From Gp6-AA40 sp035711805 (lineage in GTDB: Bacteria; Acidobacteriota; Vicinamibacteria; Vicinamibacterales; UBA2999), in contig DASTBV010000055.1 in the NCBI GenBank assembly GCA_035711805.1, positions 31,563-95,562 of the forward strand: a stretch of 64,000 nucleotides of DNA, written 5' to 3'. A program made the position numbers and the translations under genes. Numbering within the stretch: position 1 is the stretch's first letter; the number at the start of each line of letters is the position of its first letter. The notes under the pieces were generated by a model, which saw nothing but the letters and a program-made list of their open reading frames with translations, did no database searches and was not told the origin of the DNA. Below are positions 51,074 to 58,973 of the stretch, in pieces.

Positions 51074-52372
51074 TTGAAAATTGCTATCGTCGGAACGGGA
51101 TACGTCGGCCTCGTTGCGGGTGCCTGCTTTGCTGAAAGCGGCAACGATGTTGTCTGCGTCGATAACATCGCCACGAAGATCCGGATGCTCCAGAAGGGCA
51201 AAATCCCCATCTACGAACCAGGGCTCGAGGAGCTGGTCCGCCGGAACACCGCCGAAGGACGATTGACGTTTTCGACATCGCTGCCAACCGCCGTTCGCGA
51301 TTCCCAGGTCATCTTCATCGCTGTCGGCACACCCCAGGACGAGGACGGGTCGGCCGATCTCCAGCACGTGCTGGGGGTCGCGCGCGAGATCGCGAAAGCG
51401 ATGAACGGCTACAAGGTCATCGTTGACAAGAGCACGGTGCCGGTCGGGACCTCGCGCAAGGTACAGGAGGTGGTGCGGCGTGAAACGAAGCATCCCTTCA
51501 GCGTGGTCAGCAACCCCGAGTTCCTGAAGCAGGGCGCCGCCATCGACGACTTCCTGAAGCCGGATCGCGTCGTGATCGGCGCCGACGACGAGCGCGCGAC
51601 GGAGCTGATGCTCGAGCTCTACTCGCCGTTCACGCGCACGGGGGCACCGATTATGGTGATGGATTGTGCCAGCGCGGAGCTGTCGAAGTACGCAGCGAAC
51701 TCCATGCTGGCCACGCGGATTTCGTTCATGAACGAGGTGGCGAACCTGTGCGAGGTGGTCGGCGGGGACGTCGATCACGTGCGCAAGGCGATCGGCTCCG
51801 ACCGGCGCATCGGAACGTCGTTCCTGTTCCCGGGCTGCGGCTATGGCGGCAGCTGCTTCCCGAAAGACGTGCAGGCGATGATCCGGTTTGCCGCCGATGC
51901 CGGTTATCAGTTCAAGATCCTGCAGTCCGTCGACGAGGTGAACAAGGCGCAGAAGTCGCGTCTCTTCGCGAAGATGAAAAAGCAGCTCGGATCGCTGAAG
52001 GGAAAGACCATCGCGGTGTGGGGGCTCTCGTTCAAACCCCGCACCGACGACATGCGCGAAGCACCGTCCATCCCGCTCATCGAGGCGCTGCTCGCCGCGG
52101 GCGCGAAGGTGCGGGCCTACGATCCAGAGGCGACCGGTGTGGCAAAGGGCATCTTCGGCAAACGGATCACGTATGCCGCCAATAATTACGACGCGCTCAA
52201 GAACGCCGACGCCCTGGCCATCGTGACCGAATGGAACGAGTTCCGCCGGCCCGATTTCGCCCGCATGCGCACGCTGATGCGGGCGCCGATCGTCTTCGAC
52301 GGACGCAACCTCTTTACGCCCGGCCAGATGAAGCAGAACGGATTCCGCTACTACTCCATTGGTCGGAGCTGA
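51074..52372 (+). CDS. ugd: UDP-glucose 6-dehydrogenase
   Basis: Oxidises UDP-glucose to UDP-glucuronate with NAD+. The 432 residues begin KIAIVGTGYVGLVAGACFAE (NAD site), with a GGGAG ribosome-binding sequence at 51064-51068 before the TTG start. The catalytic Cys lies in FLFPGCGYGGSCFPKDVQAM (about residue 262), and the Lys in SKYAANSMLATRISFMNE is present. The product feeds uxs. The end overlaps the start of galE. Confidence 0.95.
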   Translation: MKIAIVGTGYVGLVAGACFAESGNDVVCVDNIATKIRMLQKGKIPIYEPGLEELVRRNTAEGRLTFSTSLPTAVRDSQVIFIAVGTPQDEDGSADLQHVLGVAREIAKAMNGYKVIVDKSTVPVGTSRKVQEVVRRETKHPFSVVSNPEFLKQGAAIDDFLKPDRVVIGADDERATELMLELYSPFTRTGAPIMVMDCASAELSKYAANSMLATRISFMNEVANLCEVVGGDVDHVRKAIGSDRRIGTSFLFPGCGYGGSCFPKDVQAMIRFAADAGYQFKILQSVDEVNKAQKSRLFAKMKKQLGSLKGKTIAVWGLSFKPRTDDMREAPSIPLIEALLAAGAKVRAYDPEATGVAKGIFGKRITYAANNYDALKNADALAIVTEWNEFRRPDFARMRTLMRAPIVFDGRNLFTPGQMKQNGFRYYSIGRS

Positions 52373-53387
52373 TCGCCACATCGTCCTCGTGACTGGCGGC
52401 GCCGGCTACGTCGGCAGCCACGCCGTCAAGGCGCTGCGCCAGGCCGGCCACGAGGTGGCGGTGTATGACGATCTCTCCGCCGGCCATCGCGCCGCCGTGC
52501 TGGGCGCGAGGCTGATCGAAGGCGCGATCGGCGACGTCGCCGCGGTGCGGCAGGCGCTGCGCGACACGAACGCGACCGCCGTGATGCATTTCGCCGCGTG
52601 GCTTGTTGTTCCGGACTCCGTCACGGATCCGGCGGGTTACTACCGGAACAATGTGATCGGCACGCTCGGGACGCTCGAAGCGATGGCGGCCGAAGGCTGC
52701 CGCCATTTCGTGTTCTCGTCGACGTGTGCGGTGTATGGAGAGGCGACCGAAATGCCGCTCCGCGAGACGCACCCCACGCGCCCGATCAATGCCTACGGAC
52801 AGTCGAAGCTGGCGATCGAGCATGCGCTGCCGCATTTCGAGCGCGCCTACGGCATGCGCTCGGTGTGCCTGCGCTATTTCAATGCCGCCGGCGCGGACCC
52901 CGACGGCGAGCTTGGCGAAGACCATGCGCCCGAAATCCACGTCATCCCGCGGGCGTTCGACGCGGCGCGGGGCGGCCGTCCCCTGGAGCTCTTCGGCGAG
53001 GATTACCCGACGCCCGACGGCACCTGTCTGCGCGACTACGTGCACGTTACCGATCTCGCGGACGCGCACGTACGCGCGCTGGCCTGGCTGGCTGCCGGCG
53101 GCGCCTCCGGGACCTACAACGTCGGCACGGAGCGCCCGTCGTCCGTACGGCAGGTGATTGCGGCGGTCGAGGAGGCCACTGGAAAAAAGGTGGCCTGGCG
53201 ATCCGCCCCGCGTCGGCCGGGCGATCCGGCGGTGCTGTACGCGTCGGCCGAGCGAATCCGCGCCGATTTCGGGTGGGTGCCGCGGCGGCCCGACCTGACT
53301 ACGATCATCGCTGACGCCTGGCGCTGGCATTCCGCGCACCCTGACGGGTACGGACGGCCACCGGCGCGGGTGATCGATGCGCGGTAA
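52359..53387 (+). CDS. galE: UDP-glucose 4-epimerase
   Basis: Interconverts UDP-glucose and UDP-galactose. It has 342 residues from TTG 52359, overlapping the end of ugd by 14 bases. The NAD site is VTGGAGYVGSHAVKAL (about residues 10-25); VFSSTCAVYGE and NAYGQSKLAIE (YxxxK) hold the catalytic Ser/Tyr/Lys, and RYFNAAGADPDGELGEDH is GalE-specific. It provides the donor for a galactose residue in the polymer. A TGCATTTTGAA repeat follows. Confidence 0.93.
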   Translation: MVGADRHIVLVTGGAGYVGSHAVKALRQAGHEVAVYDDLSAGHRAAVLGARLIEGAIGDVAAVRQALRDTNATAVMHFAAWLVVPDSVTDPAGYYRNNVIGTLGTLEAMAAEGCRHFVFSSTCAVYGEATEMPLRETHPTRPINAYGQSKLAIEHALPHFERAYGMRSVCLRYFNAAGADPDGELGEDHAPEIHVIPRAFDAARGGRPLELFGEDYPTPDGTCLRDYVHVTDLADAHVRALAWLAAGGASGTYNVGTERPSSVRQVIAAVEEATGKKVAWRSAPRRPGDPAVLYASAERIRADFGWVPRRPDLTTIIADAWRWHSAHPDGYGRPPARVIDAR

Positions 53388-53472
53388 TGCAAGAGTCAAA
53401 ATGCAAAATGCAAACGGCCGCTCTGCCGGACGCTGCGAGGTTTGCATCTTGAATTTTGCATTTTGCATTTCA
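53386..53472. repeat. Fold-back repeat, TGCATTTTGAA family, copy 4
   Basis: Left arm 53386-53415 (AATGCAAGAGTCAAAATGC), right arm 53440-53472 (TTTGCATCTTGAATTTTGC and on). Loop about 25 bases. It covers the gap between galE and the ABC exporter; the galE stop is in the left edge. Confidence 0.85.
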
Positions 53473-53474
53473 TC

Positions 53475-55208
53475 TTGACTGTCTTCTTCCGACTCCTCGA
53501 ATTCAGCCGGCCCTATCGCGGCCGTCTCGCGATCGCTGTCGCCGCGATGGTCGTCTACGGCGCCGCGTCGGCCGGTCTCGTCCGGCAGATCGAGCAGATC
53601 CTCGACGCGGTGCTGCCCAGGCGCGAGGAGCTCGTTGCGACGATCGTGACGATCCTGGCGCTGTATTTCGCCAAAGGTCTCGGCGCCTACATCTCCGGCT
53701 ATCTGATGACCGACGTCGGCCAGCGGATCGTGCGCGACATCCGCGATCGGTTGTTCCGCCACATCCTGGGCCAGTCCGCGGCCTTCTTTTCGGTGAACAC
53801 CAGCGGCCGGCTGATGTCGCGGATCACCAACGACGTCGCACAGGTGCAGCGGGCGGTGTCGGAGACGATCGGCGATCTGCTTCGCGAATCATTCGCGCTG
53901 CTGTTCTTCGCCGGCGCGCTGTTCTACTACGACGCGCGGCTGGCCCTTGTCTGCCTGACGGGCGCACCGCTGATCGTCTACCCGCTGGTCCGGCTCGGCC
54001 AGCGCGTGCGGCGGACGACGCGCCGGAGCCAGGAAGCGCTCGAGCAGATGTCGCACGTGAGCGCCGAGGCCTTCACCGGTCACCGCATCGTCAAGGCCTT
54101 CGGCGCCGAAGATCGTGAGACAGCGAAGTTCGAGCGCGCATCCGACCATTACTACCGGACGAGCATCAAAGTGAGCAGCGCCCTGTCGGCCCTGCCGCCG
54201 CTGATGGAGTTCATCGGCGGAATCGCATTCGTCACGGCGTTGTGGTACGGCAGCGAGTCGATCGCCGCCCAGCGGCTCTCGACCGGCGAGTTCGTCGCGT
54301 TCATCACGGCGCTGTTCATGATGTATGGGCCGGCCAAGAAGCTGAGCCGCGTGAATGCGGACCTGCAGCAGGCGAGGGCGGCAGGCGAGCGTATCTTCGA
54401 GATCCTCGAGACGCACAGCGAGGTGACCGAAACGCCGACGGCCGAGGCGTTGCCGGGATTCTCGCGGGCCGTCGAGTTCAGAAACGTCTGCTTCTCCTAT
54501 GCGGGTGCGGAGGACGCGACGCTGCGCGGCGTGACGTGCACCGTGCGCGCCGGGCAGACGCTGGCCATCGTTGGCCGCAGCGGGGCCGGCAAGACGACGC
54601 TGGTGAATCTCATTCCGCGCTTTTACGACGTCACGGGCGGCACGATTACGATCGACGGCCGCGACGTCCGCGAAGTCACGCTCGCGTCGCTGCGGTCGCA
54701 GATTGGGATCGTGACGCAGGAAACGGTGCTCTTCGACGACACCGTGGCGGCGAACATCGCGTTTGGACGTCCGGCGGCCCCACAGGCGGAGATCGAGGCC
54801 GCGGCTCGCGCCGCGCATGCGCACGAGTTCATCGTGACGCTCGATCGCGGCTACGACACGCTGATCGGCGAACGCGGCCAGCGACTGTCCGGCGGTCAGC
54901 GGCAGCGGCTCGCCATCGCCCGCGCGCTGCTGCGCGATTCGCCGATCCTGATTCTCGACGAGGCGACCTCGTCGCTCGATGCCGAGTCGGAGATGCTGGT
55001 GCAGGACGCCCTGACCAACCTGATGCTCAACCGGACGTCGTTCGTCATCGCCCATCGCCTGTCCACCGTCCGTCGTGCGGACGCGATCATCGTCCTGGAG
55101 AAGGGCGTCGTCGTTGAAACAGGCACACATGACGAATTGATGGCGCGCGGCGGCGCCTATGCCAAACTCTATGATTTGCAGCTGCTGGACGAGTCCGACC
55201 CCACATGA
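53475..55208 (+). CDS. msbA: ABC exporter (MsbA-like, lipid or lipid-linked glycan flippase)
   Basis: A half-transporter of about 577 aa from TTG 53475; the frame also opens inside the repeat upstream. Six transmembrane helices in residues 1-320 are followed by the nucleotide-binding domain: Walker A GRSGAGKTTL, Q-loop, signature LSGGQRQRLAIARALL, Walker B ILILDEATSSLD and the H-loop His. It resembles MsbA and the flippases of the PglK type. Position next to the polysaccharide genes suggests it flips their lipid-linked product, but MsbA function in lipid A export is equally possible. It overlaps yicC (ATGA). Confidence 0.9.
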   Translation: MTVFFRLLEFSRPYRGRLAIAVAAMVVYGAASAGLVRQIEQILDAVLPRREELVATIVTILALYFAKGLGAYISGYLMTDVGQRIVRDIRDRLFRHILGQSAAFFSVNTSGRLMSRITNDVAQVQRAVSETIGDLLRESFALLFFAGALFYYDARLALVCLTGAPLIVYPLVRLGQRVRRTTRRSQEALEQMSHVSAEAFTGHRIVKAFGAEDRETAKFERASDHYYRTSIKVSSALSALPPLMEFIGGIAFVTALWYGSESIAAQRLSTGEFVAFITALFMMYGPAKKLSRVNADLQQARAAGERIFEILETHSEVTETPTAEALPGFSRAVEFRNVCFSYAGAEDATLRGVTCTVRAGQTLAIVGRSGAGKTTLVNLIPRFYDVTGGTITIDGRDVREVTLASLRSQIGIVTQETVLFDDTVAANIAFGRPAAPQAEIEAAARAAHAHEFIVTLDRGYDTLIGERGQRLSGGQRQRLAIARALLRDSPILILDEATSSLDAESEMLVQDALTNLMLNRTSFVIAHRLSTVRRADAIIVLEKGVVVETGTHDELMARGGAYAKLYDLQLLDESDPT

Positions 55209-56098
55209 TTAAGTCGATGACCGGCTTCGCTTCCCTGACCCATGAGGACGAGCGGGCGACGCTTGGCGTGACGCTGCGCTCGGTGAACCACCGGTTTCTC
55301 GATCTCCAGCTGCGTGTGCCGCAGTCGCTGGCGGAGCTGGAGCCGCGTGTGCGCGCGCTGCTGCAGAAGCGTCTGGCGCGCGGGCGGGTGGAGCTGGCGA
55401 TCTCGGTCCAGCTGAGAAATCCGGCGGCTCTCTCTGTTGAGCTGAACGAGGACTTTGCCGATGCGCTCGCCGCCGCCATCGAGCGGGCGCGCGAGCGCGG
55501 CCTGGTCACCGGCACGCTGACGCCGGGCGACCTGCTGCGGCATCCGCAGGCGATCGCCGTGCGCGATCGGCCGGCCGAACCCGATCCGGTGGTCGAGGCA
55601 CAGCTGGGCTCGAGCGTCGAGGCGTCGGTCGAGCAGGCGTTGGCGGATCTGGACGCGATGCGCGTCCGGGAGGGGGACCATCTTCGCGCGGACCTCGAGG
55701 CGCGGCGGCAGATGCTCGCGGAGCTGATCGAGCGGCTGCGCGGGGCCGCCGAGGAAGGACGCGTGGCGGTCGAGGCCCGCCTGCGCGATCGGGCCGCCGA
55801 AATCAGCGCCGAGCTGCCCGTCGATCAGGCGATGCTGGCGCAGGAGATCGTCCGCGCGGCGGCGCGGTCGGATATCTCCGAGGAGGTGACGCGCTTTCGT
55901 GCGCATCTGGCGCATTGGGGTGCGCTGGCCGACGGGACCGAGCCGTGCGGGCGGAAGCTGGACTTCCTGCTGCAGGAAATGAACCGCGAGATCAACACCA
56001 TCGGGTCGAAGGCGGACGGCATCCGCATCTCGGAGCTGATCATCACGGCGAAGGCGGAGCTCGAGAAGATGCGCGAGCAGGTGCAGAATGTCGAGTAG
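55205..56098 (+). CDS. yicC: YicC-family endoribonuclease
   Basis: 297 residues. The N-terminal IKSMTGFASLTHEDER is the family's signature, and the C-terminal DUF1732 part has LDFLLQEMNREINTIGSKA. Members are manganese-dependent ribonucleases that degrade regulatory RNA. The ATG overlaps the ABC exporter's stop by four bases and the gene overlaps gmk at its end, the usual yicC-gmk-rpoZ order. Confidence 0.95.
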   Translation: MIKSMTGFASLTHEDERATLGVTLRSVNHRFLDLQLRVPQSLAELEPRVRALLQKRLARGRVELAISVQLRNPAALSVELNEDFADALAAAIERARERGLVTGTLTPGDLLRHPQAIAVRDRPAEPDPVVEAQLGSSVEASVEQALADLDAMRVREGDHLRADLEARRQMLAELIERLRGAAEEGRVAVEARLRDRAAEISAELPVDQAMLAQEIVRAAARSDISEEVTRFRAHLAHWGALADGTEPCGRKLDFLLQEMNREINTIGSKADGIRISELIITAKAELEKMREQVQNVE

Positions 56099-56711
56099 CC
56101 CGCTCCGCCGGGGGCTGCTGTTCATCGTGTCGGCCGCGTCGGGCACCGGCAAAACCACACTCGTCGAGCGGCTCGTGCAGGCCGTGCCCAATCTGAGAAT
56201 GTCGCGCTCCTACACGTCGCGGTCCGCCCGACCCGGCGAACACGACGGCGTTGACTATAATTTCATTGCCCGGGATCGCTTCGAGCACATGGTCCGGGAG
56301 GGTGAGTTCCTCGAATGGGCCGACGTGTTCGGCAACTATTACGGCACCTGTGCGGCGGACACGGAAGCCTGCCTGGCCGGCGGTGAGGACGTCGTGCTGG
56401 TGATCGACGTCCAGGGCGCGCGCCAGGTCCGGACGCGCGGAATCGAGACGGTCGGGGTGTTCGTCCTGCCCCCGTCGGCCGCCGTGCTCGAGCGGCGCCT
56501 CCGCGGGCGCAGCAAGGACAGCGAGGAGCAGATTCGCCAGCGGCTGGAGGTGGCGAGCCGCGAAATCGCCGAGTATGCGCAGTACGAATACGTCGTCATC
56601 AACGACGAAGTCGAGACGGCGGTCGAGCGGCTCAAGGCGATCGTGCTGGCGGAGCGGGCGCGCGTCAAGGTGATGCGCCCGGTCGCGGAAGGTATCAAAG
56701 ATACTTTTTAG
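56088..56711 (+). CDS. gmk: Guanylate kinase
   Basis: Phosphorylates GMP to GDP. The 207 residues contain the ATP loop SAASGTGKTTLVERL (about residues 12-26) and the GMP site RSARPGEHDGVDYNF (about 44-58). The loop reads AASGTGKT instead of the common GPSGAGKS, but the glycines and Lys are intact. ATG 56088 overlaps the end of yicC by 11 bases. The omega subunit gene follows. Confidence 0.95.
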   Translation: MSSSPLRRGLLFIVSAASGTGKTTLVERLVQAVPNLRMSRSYTSRSARPGEHDGVDYNFIARDRFEHMVREGEFLEWADVFGNYYGTCAADTEACLAGGEDVVLVIDVQGARQVRTRGIETVGVFVLPPSAAVLERRLRGRSKDSEEQIRQRLEVASREIAEYAQYEYVVINDEVETAVERLKAIVLAERARVKVMRPVAEGIKDTF

Positions 56712-56726
56712 ATAAGGACAGATTTC

Positions 56727-56894
56727 ATGGAAAGACCCCCGAAGGAAAACCGTTTCGAGTTCGTGGTGATTGCCGGCAAGCGCGCGCGGCAGCTGCTCGC
56801 CGGCGCGGAGCCGCGCGAGACGGGCGGGAAAAAGATATCCATCGCGCAGCGCGAAGTGCTGCGGCGGAAGGTGGAGAAGATCGAGGAGGAGTAA
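56727..56894 (+). CDS. rpoZ: RNA polymerase omega subunit, very short form
   Basis: 55 residues, ATG 56727 to TAA 56892-56894, with AAGGA eight bases upstream. The sequence RFEFVVIAGKRARQLLAGAE keeps the core omega motif (F-x-x-V-x-x-A-x-x-R-A-x-Q-L), and the position after gmk is the usual one. Most omega proteins have 70-100 residues; here the N- and C-terminal extensions are minimal and the tail is highly charged (RKVEKIEEE). The gene is easily missed because of its length. Confidence 0.85.
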   Translation: MERPPKENRFEFVVIAGKRARQLLAGAEPRETGGKKISIAQREVLRRKVEKIEEE

Positions 56895-56918
56895 ACAAAT
56901 CCCAACGGGGATTGTTCG

Positions 56919-58148
56919 ATGGCACTCATCGCGCTCGGCGTAAGCGGCGGCATCGGCGCATACAAGGCTGTCGAAGTGTGCCGCGGCCTCCAGCAGCGCG
57001 GTCACGACGTCGTTGCGGTCATGACGCGATCGGCGGGGCGTTTCGTGGGCTCCGTGACCTTCGAAGCGATCACACGCCGCCCGGTCATCACGTCTCAGTG
57101 GCGTCCGGGTATGAATGCCGATATCGAGCACATCGCGATCGCCGATCAGATTGCGCTGCTCGTGGTCGCACCCTGTACCGCGAACGTCATCGGCAAGTTT
57201 GCCAACGGGATCGCCGACGATTTCCTCTCGACCCTGTATCTGGCCACGAAGGCGCCCGTGCTCCTGGCGCCGTCGATGAACACCAACATGCTGGCGCACG
57301 CGGCGGTCCAGCGGAACCTCGAGGCGTTGATCGCGCGCGGCGTCCGTTTCGTCGAGCCGGGTGAGGGCTATCTGGCATGCGGCTGGGTCGGCAAGGGACG
57401 CCTGGCCGAGCCCGCCGATATCGTGGCTGCCGCCGATCGCATCGTTGCCGGCGCCGGCCAGAAGACGATGGCGGGGAAGAAGATGCTGATCACGGCCGGA
57501 CCGACCTACGAGGACATCGATGCCGTCCGCTACGTCGGAAACCGATCGAGCGGACGTATGGGGTTCGCGCTGGCCGAAGAGGCGCGGCGGCGCGGGGCGG
57601 AGGTGACGCTGGTGGCCGGGCCGACGCGATTCGAGCCGCCGGCTGTCGATCAGCTGGTGCGCGTGCGCAGCGCGGCGGAGATGCACGAGGCGGTGATGCG
57701 TGCCGCGGCGCGTGCCGATGTCGTCATCATGGCTGCAGCAGTGGCGGACTATGCGCCCGCACAGCGTGCGGCCGACAAGATCGCCAAGACCGACGGTCCG
57801 CTGACGCTGACATTCGAGCGAACCAAAGACATCCTCGCCGACCTCGGCGGGATGAGGGATGCGCTCGGCGGTGCCGCGCCGGTCTTGATCGGGTTCGCGG
57901 CCGAGACGGCCGATGTCGTCGAACGCGCCCGCGTCAAACGGGCGCGGAAGAACGTGGACATGATCGTCGCCAACGACGTGTCGGCGGACGACCGTGGTTT
58001 CGACGCGCCGTCCAATGAGGTGACGATCATCACGGCGGACAACGAGGAAGCCATCCCGCTGCAGAGCAAGGAGCGCGTGGCCGCGCGCATCCTGGACCGC
58101 GTTGAATCCCTCCTCAGCGCCCGGCCTGCGGCGCCCGTGCGGCGCTGA
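56919..58148 (+). CDS. coaBC: Bifunctional phosphopantothenoylcysteine synthetase/decarboxylase
   Basis: Makes 4'-phosphopantetheine for coenzyme A. The N-terminal flavin domain CoaC (about residues 1-185) has SGGIGAYKAVEV, the catalytic His in DIEHIAIAD, ASMNTNM (as PSMNTNM) and the Cys loop ACGWVGKGRL. The C-terminal CoaB domain (about 188-405) has ITAGPTYEDIDAVRYVGN and the RSSGRMG motif, with NDVSADDRGF later. The 409-residue length is normal. It lies in the housekeeping run after rpoZ, with a spacing of 24 bases. Confidence 0.96.
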   Translation: MALIALGVSGGIGAYKAVEVCRGLQQRGHDVVAVMTRSAGRFVGSVTFEAITRRPVITSQWRPGMNADIEHIAIADQIALLVVAPCTANVIGKFANGIADDFLSTLYLATKAPVLLAPSMNTNMLAHAAVQRNLEALIARGVRFVEPGEGYLACGWVGKGRLAEPADIVAAADRIVAGAGQKTMAGKKMLITAGPTYEDIDAVRYVGNRSSGRMGFALAEEARRRGAEVTLVAGPTRFEPPAVDQLVRVRSAAEMHEAVMRAAARADVVIMAAAVADYAPAQRAADKIAKTDGPLTLTFERTKDILADLGGMRDALGGAAPVLIGFAAETADVVERARVKRARKNVDMIVANDVSADDRGFDAPSNEVTIITADNEEAIPLQSKERVAARILDRVESLLSARPAAPVRR

Positions 58149-58150
58149 AG

Positions 58151-58939
58151 GTGCCGCCCGGGCCGCGCGACGCGATTCGCGCTCACCTCGAGTATTTCGC
58201 CGAGCTTGGTGTGGACGGCGTGCGGCTCGATCCCGAGTGGCGGGCGCGCGCGAAGGCTGATTCGATTGCGGATGATCGTGGGGCGGGCGATCGTGGGGCG
58301 GGCCTTGTCAGGCCCGCCAACGCGGACCCGACAGGGTCCGCGCCACGATCGGCTTTGATCGCGCTGGGTCAAGTCGCCGCGCTCGAGGCCGTTCGCGTGG
58401 ATATCGGGCCCGACTGCAGCCGCTGCAAGCTGCACACGCTCGGGCGCAGGCAGGTCGTCTTCGGTGTCGGCAACCCGAACGCGGACCTGATGTTCGTGGG
58501 CGAGGCGCCCGGCGCCGACGAAGACATCCAGGGCGAACCGTTCGTCGGCCGGGCCGGTCAGCTGCTGACGAAGATCATCGAAGCCATCGATCTGAAGCGC
58601 GAGGACGTCTACATCGCCAACGTCATCAAGTGCCGTCCGCCCGCCAACCGCAACCCGGAGCCCGACGAAGTGGAGCAGTGCGAGCCGTTCCTCTTCCGCC
58701 AGATCGACCTCATCAAGCCGCGCGTCATCGTCGCGCTCGGCAAGTTCGCCGCGCAGTGCCTGCTCAAGACCGACGCGCCGATCACCCGCATCCGCGGCCG
58801 CGAGTTCACCTACCGCGACGCGGTGCTGATTCCCACGTATCATCCGGCCTACCTGCTGCGGAATCCGTCGGCGAAGCGCGACGTATGGGAAGACATGAAA
58901 AAGGTCCGCGCCATACTTTCGCAAAGCGCGGACGAGTAA
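58151..58939 (+). CDS. udg: Family 4 uracil-DNA glycosylase with inserted repeat peptide
   Basis: Removes uracil from DNA and has an Fe-S cluster. The 262 residues (GTG 58151) have the Cys pair CSRC, then GEAPGADEDIQGEPFVGRAG (the active-site motif), a Cys in VIKCRPPANRNP, a Cys in EQCEPF, and the C-terminal HPAYLLRNPSAK. The N-terminal linker (about residues 41-67, reading DDRGAGDRGAG and LVRPANADPTGSAPR) is encoded by a GC-rich double-hairpin element at 58274-58350 that keeps the frame. The core enzyme appears intact. Confidence 0.92.
   Translation: MPPGPRDAIRAHLEYFAELGVDGVRLDPEWRARAKADSIADDRGAGDRGAGLVRPANADPTGSAPRSALIALGQVAALEAVRVDIGPDCSRCKLHTLGRRQVVFGVGNPNADLMFVGEAPGADEDIQGEPFVGRAGQLLTKIIEAIDLKREDVYIANVIKCRPPANRNPEPDEVEQCEPFLFRQIDLIKPRVIVALGKFAAQCLLKTDAPITRIRGREFTYRDAVLIPTYHPAYLLRNPSAKRDVWEDMKKVRAILSQSADE
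58274..58350. repeat. Composite GC-rich double-hairpin element inside udg
   Basis: The outer inverted repeats are GATCGTGG (58274-58281, again at 58289-58296) and CCACGATC (58343-58350). Between them lie two perfect hairpins: GGCGGGCCT-TGTC-AGGCCCGCC (58297-58318) and GCGGACCC-GACA-GGGTCCGC (58322-58341). The element is in frame with the glycosylase and inserts a Gly/Ala/Arg/Pro-rich peptide. Symmetry and compact size suggest a mobile palindromic unit rather than drift. Confidence 0.8.
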
Positions 58940-58969
58940 TGCAGAATTCTGAATTCTGAATTCTGAATT
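58938..58969. repeat. TGAATTC tandem repeat (TGCATTTTGAA family, single arm)
   Basis: Four direct seven-base units, ATTCTGA or ATTCTGAATTCTGAATTCTG-like, next to the udg stop codon and five bases before the priA GTG. There is no inverted partner. It shares its units with the other copies of this family. Confidence 0.75.
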
Positions 58970-58973
58970 TCCG

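Noticed and set aside
56251..56262. TTGAC...TATAAT-like sequence in gmk
   Set aside because: It lies inside a conserved coding segment (GVDYNF), has no spacer between the boxes, and no gene starts after it.
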